Part shown: piece by piece, positions 1 to 6,040 of the stretch
Position numbering within the stretch: position 1 is the stretch's first letter
Layout: every line of letters starts with the position of its first letter
Source: an uncultured Clostridia bacterium
Lineage (GTDB): Bacteria; Bacillota; Clostridia; Monoglobales; Monoglobaceae
Reading direction: 5' to 3'
DNA length: 9,671 bases
Assembly (NCBI GenBank): GCA_910580105.1
Contig: CAJTWN010000028.1
Coordinates: 1-9,671 of the forward strand
Position numbers and translations under genes: made by a program
The notes under the pieces: model-generated
The model's database searches: none
What the model was told of the DNA's origin: nothing
The model's input: the letters and a program-made list of their open reading frames with translations, nothing else

Positions 1-231
1 TTGGTAAAATGTTTTTCCACTCGGCATAGTCGCGCATTGGATGAAACGTCACGTTTCCGGGCGACCACACGACGTCAGAACACGACCTTTATCGCTCATT
101 TTGGCAGATGCCCAAAATTCGCTTTTAGGTCGGTTCTTCCTTTATCCCACAAAAGCTTTGCTTTTGTGGGAGCCCTACGGATGTCCGTTTCGAAATGTAG
201 ATTTCCCAGGGTTCCCACAAAACGCCAACGC

Positions 232-367
232 AGTGCGTTTTGTGGGAAAGAGGAGGTGCCGGCGCCCAAAGCGAAGGTTTTTCGCAGGAAAACCGAGCAA
301 TTGCGCCGTGCACCGACGACGTCCGCGGCACTCGGTAAAATGTTTTTCCACTCGGCATAGTCGCGCA
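232..367. repeat. 136-bp repeat module, copy 1
   Basis: This segment matches 688-823 with a single difference (GGTAAAATG here, GGTATAATG there). It runs from one arm of the GCGTTTTGTGGG hairpin through GAGGAGGTGCCGGCG and the GGTTTTTC-GCA-GGAAAACC stem (276-294) to the GGCATAGTCGCGCA end. The near-identity over 136 bp indicates recent duplication or gene conversion. Sequence on either side differs between the two copies, so the module moves or recombines as a block. Confidence 0.9.
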
Positions 368-570
368 TTGGATGAAACGTCACGTTTCCGGGCGACCACA
401 TAGGGTCGCCCCTACGGCGGACGCACGGATCATCCGCAAATTACAAATATATGTCTAGCATCACGGACATCGTTGGGTAGGGCTCCCACAGCGTCAGAAC
501 ACGCCTTATTTAGCTCGGTTTTCGTAGGGGCGACCCTGCGTGGTCGCCCGTTTCGAAATGTGAATTTTGC

Positions 571-687
571 AGGGCTCCTGCAGCGTCAGAACACGCCTTA
601 TTTTGCTCGCTTTTCCTAAAGGAAAAGCATCGCTTCTTCGGCGGTTCCTCCTTTATCCCACAAAAGCAGCGCTTTTGTGGGAACCCT
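571..687 (+). repeat. 117-bp repeat, inverted partner of 8163-8279
   Basis: The reverse complement of this stretch matches 8163-8279 over exactly 117 bp with a handful of substitutions. It contains two stems: GCTTTTCC-TAAA-GGAAAAGC (609-628) and TCCCACAAAAGC-AGC-GCTTTTGTGGGA (656-682). The partner keeps both stems but has TTTA and TCT as loops and one altered stem base. The two copies face each other across about 7.5 kb. Confidence 0.88.
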
Positions 688-823
688 AGTGCGTTTTGTG
701 GGAAAGAGGAGGTGCCGGCGCCCAAAGCGAAGGTTTTTCGCAGGAAAACCGAGCAATTGCGCCGTGCACCGACGACGTCCGCGGCACTCGGTATAATGTT
801 TTTCCACTCGGCATAGTCGCGCA
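688..823. repeat. 136-bp repeat module, copy 2
   Basis: Copy of 232-367, offset by 456 bp, with one substitution. Here the module is joined on the left to a different hairpin (656-682) and on the right to a CACCGGGTC end. The same right end is seen again at about 1001-1010, next to the dnaC-like gene. Confidence 0.9.
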
Positions 824-1008
824 CCGGGTCAGCGTCGGCACATGGCCTTATTGCTCGCATTTCCTGTGCGGAAATGCTTCACCTTGTCGGCCAGTGCCTC
901 CTTTCTCCCACAGAAGCAAAGCTTCTGTGGGAACCCTATACCTCATCCGATTTCGAAATCCGCGGCACTCGGTATAATGTTTTTCCACTCGGCATAGTCG
1001 CGCACCGG

Positions 1009-1027
1009 GTCAAGCGTCACGCTTGAC
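1009..1027 (-). other. Perfect hairpin whose loop is the dnaC-like stop codon
   Basis: On the minus strand the end of the dnaC-like gene reads GTCAAGCG-TGA-CGCTTGAC. The 8-bp arms are perfect and the three loop bases are exactly the stop codon. There is no U-tract behind it, so it is not a standard intrinsic terminator. The downstream arm merges into the repeat mosaic (CTTGACCCG on the minus strand). A hairpin of the same design ends trpB2 at 8051-8065. Confidence 0.8.
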
Positions 1028-1874
1028 GGAAGGAGGGGCGGTCGATGGTAAGCTGAAAGCACATCTCACGCAGCCGGTCGGCAATCCGCTCGCCAAGCAC
1101 CCCTGCAAGCCTGTCAATAGAAAGATTGGTGGTGATGTGGATAGGCAGCCGAGCGTTATACCGCTCGTCAATCAGATCGTATAACTGTTCCCGTACCCAG
1201 TCGGTGGGCTTCTCGGCGCCGAGATCGTCCAGGAAAAGAACCGGCGTTTCTTTGCATAGCCCGAGAATATCTTCGGCCTCCGGGTTGCCGAACCCGGCCT
1301 TGATACGGTTAATAAGATCTACTGTCCGCGTATAATAAAATACAGGCTTAAACCCATCCGCTTCACGCCGCCGTTCCGCAATCTCCTGAAGAACAACGGG
1401 GTTCCGGTACCCTTCAACCAGCATCCGCAACATGCAAAGCAGCAGGGTCGTCTTTCCGCAGCCAACGCCGCCGGTGAGATAGATCCCCTTCCCCGTCTTT
1501 CTGTCCTGTCCCAGCCAGTTCTCCACCCATTCCCTGCAGAAGACCAGAGCCGCATCCTGGGGAAATTGCGGGAAAGCAACCCGTGAAAGCCGCTCTTCCC
1601 CAATTCCGCACTTCTTTACCAGCGCTTTCTGATAACTCTGTTCAGCAAAAAGCATCCGTTCCTCCCGGTCCCGTTCCTGGGCCGATAACCGGCAGTCGCA
1701 CAGGATATGTACCTTCCGCCGCTCTGTCCTGCCCCGGAATGGAATCTCCAGCCACCGCTGCCGGGGCGTCTTGCAAAACCCACAGTATAAAAGGCCGTCT
1801 TCACCGACAAAATCCTCCTTTTCCGGCGCCACCTTGTTCAGCTCCGCCGCCAATAAGTCCAGCATTCCGCTCAT
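1017..1874 (-). CDS. dnaC: DnaC/DnaI-like replicative helicase loader (AAA+ ATPase)
   Basis: This 285-aa protein has the layout of Firmicute DnaC/DnaI helicase loaders. An N-terminal part carries a Cys pattern suited to zinc binding (C31, C34, C59, C61), followed by an AAA+ domain. Visible motifs are Walker A GGVGCGKT (135-142), Walker B VLFLDDLG (212-219), a sensor-1-like HITTN (246-250), and GERIADRLREM (261-271), which matches the arginine-containing box of the DnaC/IstB group. Known family role: ATP-dependent loading of the replicative helicase onto single-stranded DNA. The ATG at 1874 is preceded by AGGAGG. It is the last gene of the minus-strand unit, 49 bp behind the amidase gene. IstB transposition helpers share the fold, but no istA-like transposase is in the window and the partner upstream is a replication-initiator-like gene. 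Whether it is the host's main loader or a phage-derived one cannot be decided from this sequence. Confidence 0.85.
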   Translation of the reverse strand: MSGMLDLLAAELNKVAPEKEDFVGEDGLLYCGFCKTPRQRWLEIPFRGRTERRKVHILCDCRLSAQERDREERMLFAEQSYQKALVKKCGIGEERLSRVAFPQFPQDAALVFCREWVENWLGQDRKTGKGIYLTGGVGCGKTTLLLCMLRMLVEGYRNPVVLQEIAERRREADGFKPVFYYTRTVDLINRIKAGFGNPEAEDILGLCKETPVLFLDDLGAEKPTDWVREQLYDLIDERYNARLPIHITTNLSIDRLAGVLGERIADRLREMCFQLTIDRPSFRQA

Positions 1875-1923
1875 CCTTTATTTCCTCCTTTTTTGTCCCT
1901 CTTTTTCATTTCCTTTCCAGTTC

Positions 1924-2685
1924 CTATTTTCCGCAGACCGTCAGGGCATTCGCAATCATAATCGCCGCATCCGCACGGGTGACCGGTTCATCCGGATTGA
2001 ATCTGCCGGTTCCGTCCCCGTTCACAATTCCATACGCCGCCAGTTTTTCAATATGCTTCTGTGCATAATGACCGTCTATGTCCGTGAATTTCTTTGTATT
2101 TTCCATCTGTGACCCTCCTTTGTAATCAATTCCCAAATATTCGCAGATTCCCCTTGCAATGGCCTCTGCTATACACTGCTGCCCTGCCGCCGATGCAAGA
2201 TATACACTGTCGTCATAATGGTCAATAAAGGCCGTTTCCACCAGTACCGCCGGCATGTTGGTGTTCCGCAGAACCGCAAAGCTGGCCTCCTTGATTCCAC
2301 GGTCAAACCTTCCGGTCAGTTGGGGCAGATAATTCTGTATGCAGGCCGCCAGTTCCCTTCCTTCCCTGCTGCCCGGAAAAGAATAGGTCTCACAGCCAAA
2401 TGCTTTGGTATTGGCCGCGTTGCAGTGGATGGAAACAAAGAGGTCTGCCCCCTTGCTATTCGCATCCGCCGCCCTGCTTTGCAGACTGGATGATAAGGAA
2501 CCATCCCCAGCCACGTCTCCCTTCTGATACCGGCTCATATAGACTGCTTGTCCGCTTTGTATCAGCAGGTCATACAGCCGCTGCCCTATTTCCACTGTGA
2601 TGTCCTGCTCTTTATGTCCGTATCCGTTTGCTCCTGTGTCTCCTCCCTTTGGGTTATGACCCGGGTCTATGTAGATTTTAGCCAT
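1924..2685 (-). CDS. N-acetylmuramoyl-L-alanine amidase (Amidase_3) with C-terminal SLH domain; endolysin
   Basis: This 253-aa protein should cleave the bond between MurNAc and L-Ala in peptidoglycan. Residues 1 to about 175 form a zinc-dependent Amidase_3 domain. Likely zinc ligands are H10 (in DPGH), E26 and H87 (in SIHCN), with E150 (in VETAF) as the catalytic glutamate. After a short linker, residues about 197-253 form one S-layer-homology repeat (FTDIDGHYA, GIVNGDGTGRFNPDEPVTRA), which in other proteins binds secondary cell-wall polymer. There is no signal peptide: the catalytic domain starts at residue 3. This fits an endolysin that leaves the cell through the holin encoded just upstream. 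The start at 2685 has AGGAG upstream and overlaps the holin stop by 8 bp, so the two are translationally linked. A host cell-wall amidase is less likely because export signals are missing. Confidence 0.9.
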   Translation of the reverse strand: MAKIYIDPGHNPKGGDTGANGYGHKEQDITVEIGQRLYDLLIQSGQAVYMSRYQKGDVAGDGSLSSSLQSRAADANSKGADLFVSIHCNAANTKAFGCETYSFPGSREGRELAACIQNYLPQLTGRFDRGIKEASFAVLRNTNMPAVLVETAFIDHYDDSVYLASAAGQQCIAEAIARGICEYLGIDYKGGSQMENTKKFTDIDGHYAQKHIEKLAAYGIVNGDGTGRFNPDEPVTRADAAIMIANALTVCGK

Positions 2686-2926
2686 TCTTTTTCATCTCCT
2701 TTATCTCCCTCATCAGTGCGTCAGCTGTCCGGGCGGCATCGGTAAAACTGTTGTTCTTCCACCAGCTCCACAAGGATGCGCCGATGGTAAGGCATAAACT
2801 AAGTACCTGTGTCAATTCTTCATCTTTCACCGGCAGCGGTGTTTTTCCGCAGATGACCAACACCTGATTCAAAAGGGCAAGCGCCAAAACTGCCGTCCTT
2901 ATAATTGTTTCTGTTTTTACTTTCAT
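2678..2926 (-). CDS. SPP1-type phage holin
   Basis: This 82-aa membrane protein resembles the SPP1 holin family. An N-terminal hydrophobic segment (about residues 8-27) is followed by a short loop with GKTPLPV and a second hydrophobic segment (about 41-57). The family-typical tryptophan-rich stretch SLWSWWKNNSFTDAA then leads into a charged tail. Holins form timed lesions in the cytoplasmic membrane and release the endolysin. The ATG at 2926 sits behind GAAGGAGG and overlaps the preceding stop codon as ATGA. The downstream amidase start overlaps its own end by 8 bp. Such tight coupling is typical of phage lysis cassettes. Confidence 0.85.
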   Translation of the reverse strand: MKVKTETIIRTAVLALALLNQVLVICGKTPLPVKDEELTQVLSLCLTIGASLWSWWKNNSFTDAARTADALMREIKEMKKNG

Positions 2927-3153
2927 CTTCCTGTTCCTCCTTCTATATCATCGATGCGGTGGTGGGCCGATTTGACTGAATTTTCAACTATTGCTACCCG
3001 TTCCACCAAATGGTTGTGTTTTTCCACCTTTTTTTCAAGCTGGCTTATCCTGAAATTGGTCAGACGGTTGGCGGCCAAAATCCCCGTCACAGAACCAATC
3101 AGTGTTCCGAGCAGGGACAAAAGGCCAACCACCACTTCAGCTTGTGCAAACAT
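2923..3153 (-). CDS. Small holin-accessory protein: one TM segment plus coiled coil
   Basis: A protein of 76 aa. Residues about 5-30 form a hydrophobic, glycine-containing membrane segment. The ANRLTNFRISQLEKKVEKHN region and a predicted coiled coil ending in HHRIDDIE follow. From memory, this N-terminal TM plus LEKKVEKHN and HRIxDxE pattern is common in small proteins next to holins in clostridial phages; some are annotated XhlA-like, although classical XhlA has its TM segment at the C terminus. I chose the ATG at 3153 over the in-frame TTG at 3177 because AGAAAGGAGGGAG lies 7 bp before the ATG, whereas the TTG would lie upstream of that site. The start overlaps the end of the replication gene by 17 bp and the stop overlaps the holin start by 4 bp. 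A role in lysis control is inferred from position. Confidence 0.72.
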   Translation of the reverse strand: MFAQAEVVVGLLSLLGTLIGSVTGILAANRLTNFRISQLEKKVEKHNHLVERVAIVENSVKSAHHRIDDIEGGTGR

Positions 3154-4135
3154 TTGCTGTCTCCCTCCTTTCTGCAATGGTCTCCTGTTTCAGGCGCCGG
3201 GCCAGATACCAGATTTGGTCTTCGCTGATGTTTGGATATTTTTCCTGAAAGGCCCGTATCTCTTCTTTTGTGAGCGAACCGCTCACATTACTGTCGTCCG
3301 CTTGTGGTTTTTGAGGCGTTGAACCTGTTCTTTTATCAGAACTGCGCATCTCTTTTTCGCGGACAGCGCCATCTTCTGTTTGAAAAGATATGGAAGCAGG
3401 TTCTGTTTTCTCGTCTGCCTGCCGGGACACCGGCACTTTATTCCGACAATCCGTCATATCCTCTTTTTCCAAAGATACAGATTCACAAACTGCCGTTTCT
3501 TTTTGATTTGCCGGTAATGCCGTTTCTTTCTTTTCAAAGGGTTTTACCCTTATAATTTTCTCCTGTGATATTATTTTTTCTTTCGGCGTTTTGCCATTGG
3601 ACTCCAATACCTGCTCCACAGAAAATTCCGCAGATGGATTGGGTTTCTTTTCTTTTGTTTTGTTTGGTTTATTTAATGTGTCCGGACTGCGGTTCGCTTG
3701 CCGTCCGCTTTGCCGTCCGCCGTGCGGTCCGGATTGCGGCCCAGCTTGCGGTTCTGTTGTCTCGGAAAGCGGCTTTGCACGGGGCTTTGCGGATGTTATT
3801 TCCCGTTGGACAGGCACAGGATTTTCCGCTGCCTTTTCCGGCTCTCTTCCATAGGTTTCAAGGCTGATAAGGGCATACCGGCCCGCCTGATTGGCATAAC
3901 CGTTCTGATAAGAGATGTAGCCCTTTCGCTGGAGTCCGGCACGGGCGCGTTTCAAAGCGCTGAGGCTTAGCCCGGACAATCCCTGCAAAACACTGTTTGC
4001 CGCTGTATAACTTTTGGGAAAGTACAGCTCATTGGCATATTCACAAAGGATAAAATACAGGGCAAGTTCCTGGGTGTTCAGTGGGTTTTCCGCACGGCGA
4101 AGTTTGAAGCCGCGCAGATGTGACAGATAATTCAT
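3137..4135 (-). CDS. Winged-helix replication-initiator-like protein with long linker
   Basis: A protein of 332 aa. Residues 1 to about 95 look like a winged-helix DNA-binding domain (helices around LNTQELALYFILCEYANEL, LSGLSLSALKRARAGLQ and a wing KGYISYQNGYANQAGRY), as found in phage replisome organisers and DnaD-like initiators. Residues about 100-285 are polar, low-complexity linker with a short Q/G/R repeat (QSGPHGGRQSGRQANR). The last 45 residues (LTKEEIRAFQEKYPNISEDQ, then IWYLARRLKQE) form a separate conserved-looking helical tail. No clear DnaD C-terminal domain is visible. The ATG at 4135 is preferred over the GTG at 4147 because AAGGTGAG lies just before it and would be inside the longer version. 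A TACAAT -10-like box lies at 4163-4168 on the minus strand, without a good -35. It heads the unit that ends in the dnaC-like gene, which supports a replication-initiation role. Function is inferred from fold and context. Confidence 0.65.
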   Translation of the reverse strand: MNYLSHLRGFKLRRAENPLNTQELALYFILCEYANELYFPKSYTAANSVLQGLSGLSLSALKRARAGLQRKGYISYQNGYANQAGRYALISLETYGREPEKAAENPVPVQREITSAKPRAKPLSETTEPQAGPQSGPHGGRQSGRQANRSPDTLNKPNKTKEKKPNPSAEFSVEQVLESNGKTPKEKIISQEKIIRVKPFEKKETALPANQKETAVCESVSLEKEDMTDCRNKVPVSRQADEKTEPASISFQTEDGAVREKEMRSSDKRTGSTPQKPQADDSNVSGSLTKEEIRAFQEKYPNISEDQIWYLARRLKQETIAERRETANVCTS

Positions 4136-4197
4136 TGGGTTTCTCACCTTCTTTCAATATCTATTGTACACGGGTTTTGGTGCCAGGGGATGCCATG

Positions 4198-4282
4198 TCG
4201 TCGTCGCGCGGCCTAATTTGTTCACTTTGCGGCTGTGCCGCAAAGGCTCACTTTAAGCCGGCGACTCCTCTATCCCATAAAA
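4198..4282 (+). repeat. GCGGC-hairpin repeat module, related to 8069-8155
   Basis: This module contains GTTCA, the stem CTTTGCGGC-TGT-GCCGCAAAG (4225-4245), then CTCACTTTAAGCCGGCG and CTCCTCTATCCCA. The counterpart at 8069-8155 has the same order, but its stem is CTTCGCGGC-TCT-GCCGCGAAG: a T-A pair has become C-G on both arms. The module ends in half of a CCCATAAAAG hairpin arm, cut off where the 176-bp tandem array begins. Confidence 0.8.
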
Positions 4283-4988
4283 GTTGTAGGATGTCGGCAA
4301 ATGAAGATATATATTAAAGAAAATAGAGTACGAGCGGCGCAAAAGGCACAGGGCTCCCAAAAAGGCTGTGCCTTTTTGGGAAAGAGGAGGCGCCGGCCGA
4401 CAGGGTGAAGCATTTCCTTATAGGAAATGCGAGCAAAGCGGCCGTGGGTAAGGATAAAGTGGGAGGATGTTGGCAAATGGAGACATATATTTAAGAAAAT
4501 AGAGTACGAGCGGCGCAAAAGGCACAGGGCTCCCAAAAAGGCAGAGCCTTTTTGGGAAGGAGGAGGCGCCGGCTGACAGGGTGAAGCATTTCCTTATAGG
4601 AAATGCGAGCAAAACGGCCGTGGGCCAGGATAAAGTTGTAGGATGTCGGCAAATGAAGATATATATTAAAGAAAATAGAGTACGAGCGGCGCAAAAGGCA
4701 CAGGGCTCCCAAAAAGGCAGAGCCTTTTTGGGAAAGAGGAGGCCCCGGCCGAAAGGGTGAAGCATTTCCTTATAGGAAATGCGAGCAAAGCGGCCGTGGG
4801 CAAGGATAAAGTGGGAGGATGTCGGTAAATGAAGATATATATTTAAGAAAATAGAGTATGAGCGGCGCAAAAGGCACAGGGCTCCCAAAAAGGCAGAGCC
4901 TTTTTGGGAAAGAGGAGGCCCCGGCCGAAAGGGTGAAGCATTTCCTTATAGGAAATGCGAGCAAAACGGCCGTGGGCCGACGAAGGAT
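4283..4988 (+). repeat. Four tandem 176-bp units of the hairpin repeat family
   Basis: Units start at 4283, 4459, 4635 and 4811 with an exact 176-bp period. Each carries an AT-rich head (GAAGATATATATTAAAG-like, then AAAATAGAGTACGAGCGGCG), a CCCAAAAAGGC-AGA-GCCTTTTTGGG stem (TGT loop in unit 1, 4356-4380), GAGGAGGCGCCGGC, a GCATTTCC-TTATA-GGAAATGC stem (4410-4430 in unit 1) and GAGCAAARCGGCCGTGGG. Heads and tails alternate A-B-A-B: units 1 and 3 begin GTTGTAGG and have GCAAAGCGG, while units 2 and 4 begin GTGGGAGG and have GCAAAACGG. The stretch GGCCCCGGCCGAAAGGG is instead shared by units 3 and 4. Because 176 is not a multiple of three, open frames across the array read the same DNA in different frames and are not genes. 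Confidence 0.95.
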
Positions 4989-5043
4989 AGGATTGAAAAA
5001 ACAGGGTATACTATAGGAAAAAAGAGGAAGGGATGCAAAAAAT

Positions 5044-5454
5044 ATGTCACAGCGCAAAACAACACAACCGGAAAAGGGGGATAAACCCAAACAACATTAT
5101 CTCCGCCAAGTCATCATCGGCCTTTTAAGCGGTGTCCTTAACGGATTGTTCGGCGCCGGGGGCGGCAGCGCCGTTGTCCCTGCAATGGAATACTTTTTGA
5201 AAATGGAGGAGAAGCGCGCCCATGCGACTGCCATTGCAATCATCCTGGTTATGTCGGTTGTCAGCGCCTTTGTCTATGTCCGGGCCGGACATTTTGACTT
5301 CGGCCTCTGGGTTCCGGTCACCATTGGCGGTGTTGCAGGCGGTCTTGTTGGGGCAAAAGCCCTTTCAAAAATTCCCAAACGCTGGCTGAATATTCTGTTT
5401 GGCGCGGTCATTATCGTCACAGCTTTGAAGATGACCGGTATCTGGAAGGGTTAA
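5044..5454 (+). CDS. TauE/SafE (TSUP) family half-transporter, N-terminal half
   Basis: A 136-aa integral membrane protein. A polar lysine-rich tail (residues 1-20) precedes about four hydrophobic segments: IIGLLSGVLNGLFGAG (24-39), ATAIAIILVMSVVSAFVYV, VPVTIGGVAGGLVGA and ILFGAVIIVTAL. The GLFGAGGGS motif in the first segment is the glycine-rich signature of TSUP proteins, which move sulfite, sulfonates or other organic anions. Family members are usually 240-280 aa with about eight segments, so this is one half. The other half follows 18 bp downstream. The ATG at 5044 has a GAGGAAGGG site at a rather long distance. The gene starts about 55 bp after the tandem repeat array, so any promoter is in or near the last repeat unit; I see no convincing one. 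Substrate unknown. Confidence 0.82.
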   Translation: MSQRKTTQPEKGDKPKQHYLRQVIIGLLSGVLNGLFGAGGGSAVVPAMEYFLKMEEKRAHATAIAIILVMSVVSAFVYVRAGHFDFGLWVPVTIGGVAGGLVGAKALSKIPKRWLNILFGAVIIVTALKMTGIWKG

Positions 5455-5472
5455 AAGAAAGGAGGGGTTATT

Positions 5473-5829
5473 TTGTTTGGAATCCTGATTGGTTTTTGCA
5501 GTGGCATCATCAGCGGTATGGGCATCGGCGGCGGTGCCATCCTCATACCGGCTCTGGTCTTTTTCGAACACACCGCGCAACAGACGGCCCAGGGGATCAA
5601 CCTAGTCTATTTTCTGCCAACCGCCGTCGCTTCACTCATCATCCATATCCGTAACAAAAATGTTGACCTGAAAACCGCCGCTGTCATTGGTGGAAGCGGC
5701 GTCATTGGTGCCGCCGGCGGCGCATGGCTGGCAATGGGACTGTCGAATGACCTTCTGCGGCGGCTGTTCGGATGGTTCCTTATCCTGATTGGTATTTATG
5801 AAATTGTCAAAGGTATTCGGAATAAATAA
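5473..5829 (+). CDS. TauE/SafE (TSUP) family half-transporter, second half
   Basis: A 118-aa membrane protein with about four hydrophobic segments. It carries its own glycine signature, SGMGIGGGAILIPALVFF, the repeat equivalent of the upstream protein's motif. It ends in LFGWFLILIGIYEIVKGIRN. It is 18 bp downstream of the other half and almost certainly co-transcribed; the two probably assemble into one transporter. The start is TTG at 5473, supported by AAAGGAGG seven bases before it; no better-placed ATG exists. The 3' end of the gene is duplicated immediately downstream (5882-5989). Confidence 0.82.
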   Translation: MFGILIGFCSGIISGMGIGGGAILIPALVFFEHTAQQTAQGINLVYFLPTAVASLIIHIRNKNVDLKTAAVIGGSGVIGAAGGAWLAMGLSNDLLRRLFGWFLILIGIYEIVKGIRNK

Positions 5830-6040
5830 TCGGCCTGCACTTTTTTATCCCAATCATGACCGCGCCGGCTGTGCCGACAGTGCATGGCTGGCAATGGGGC
5901 TGTCGAATGATCTTCTGCGGCGGCTGTTCGGATGGTTCCTTATCCTGATTGGTATTTATGAAATTGTCAAAGGTATCCGGAATAAATAAGCGGCCTGTGC
6001 TTTTACATCCCAATCATGACCGCCGGCTGTGCCGATAGTG
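5722..6040 (+). repeat. 160-bp tandem duplication covering the 3' end of the second TSUP gene
   Basis: Unit 1 (5722-5881) and unit 2 (5882-6040) both start GCATGGCTGGCAATGGG. They run through the last 35 codons and stop codon of the TSUP gene, then through a shared non-coding tail (CGGCCTG, TCCCAATCATGACCG, CCGGCTGTGCCGA). In the coding part there are only three differences, all at third codon positions. The non-coding tails differ more, including small indels. Confidence 0.92.
5882..5989 (+). pseudogene. Detached C-terminal fragment of a TSUP half-transporter
   Basis: This stretch encodes AWLAMGLSNDLLRRLFGWFL and the rest of the TSUP C terminus, identical in protein sequence to the end of the intact gene, followed by the same TAA. 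It has no start codon or ribosome binding site of its own. The frame can only be extended upstream into unrelated sequence across the end of the intact gene. It is best read as the remnant of a duplicated or deleted second copy. Confidence 0.8.

Larger units (their letters stand above)
1..1008. repeat. Gene-free mosaic of hairpin-rich repeat modules (left block)
   Basis: No credible gene lies here; open frames on both strands lack ribosome binding sites and change frame between repeat copies. The block is built from recurring modules. Positions 3-69 recur at 334-400, 232-367 recurs at 688-823, and the segment from the CGGCACTCGGTATAATG motif at about 780 recurs at 961-1008. Perfect or near-perfect hairpins are at 145-171, 212-248, 276-294, 609-628, 656-682, 857-877 and 906-932. 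A GGGCGACC/GGTCGCCC inverted repeat occurs near 390-410 and 525-550. Related modules recur in this window at 4198-4988 and 8066-8505, so this is an interspersed, probably genome-wide family rather than a local duplication. No transposase is present. Function is unknown; REP/BIME-like non-autonomous elements are the nearest general analogy, which is inference. Confidence 0.85.

Noticed and set aside
1..977. Several open frames on both strands of 60-120 codons
   Set aside because: They lie wholly in repeat modules, lack ribosome binding sites, and the same DNA is read in different frames in different copies.
3154..3177. Upstream TTG start (3177) for the TM/coiled-coil gene
   Set aside because: The AGGAGG-type site lies inside that extension and is correctly placed for the ATG at 3153.
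4283..4988. CRISPR array
   Set aside because: The 176-bp units are contiguous near-copies with no unique spacers and no cas genes.
4270..5090. Minus-strand open frames (up to 156 codons) across the 176-bp array
   Set aside because: The period is not a multiple of three, so successive units are read in different frames of the same sequence; low-GC stop-poor hairpin DNA explains the openness.
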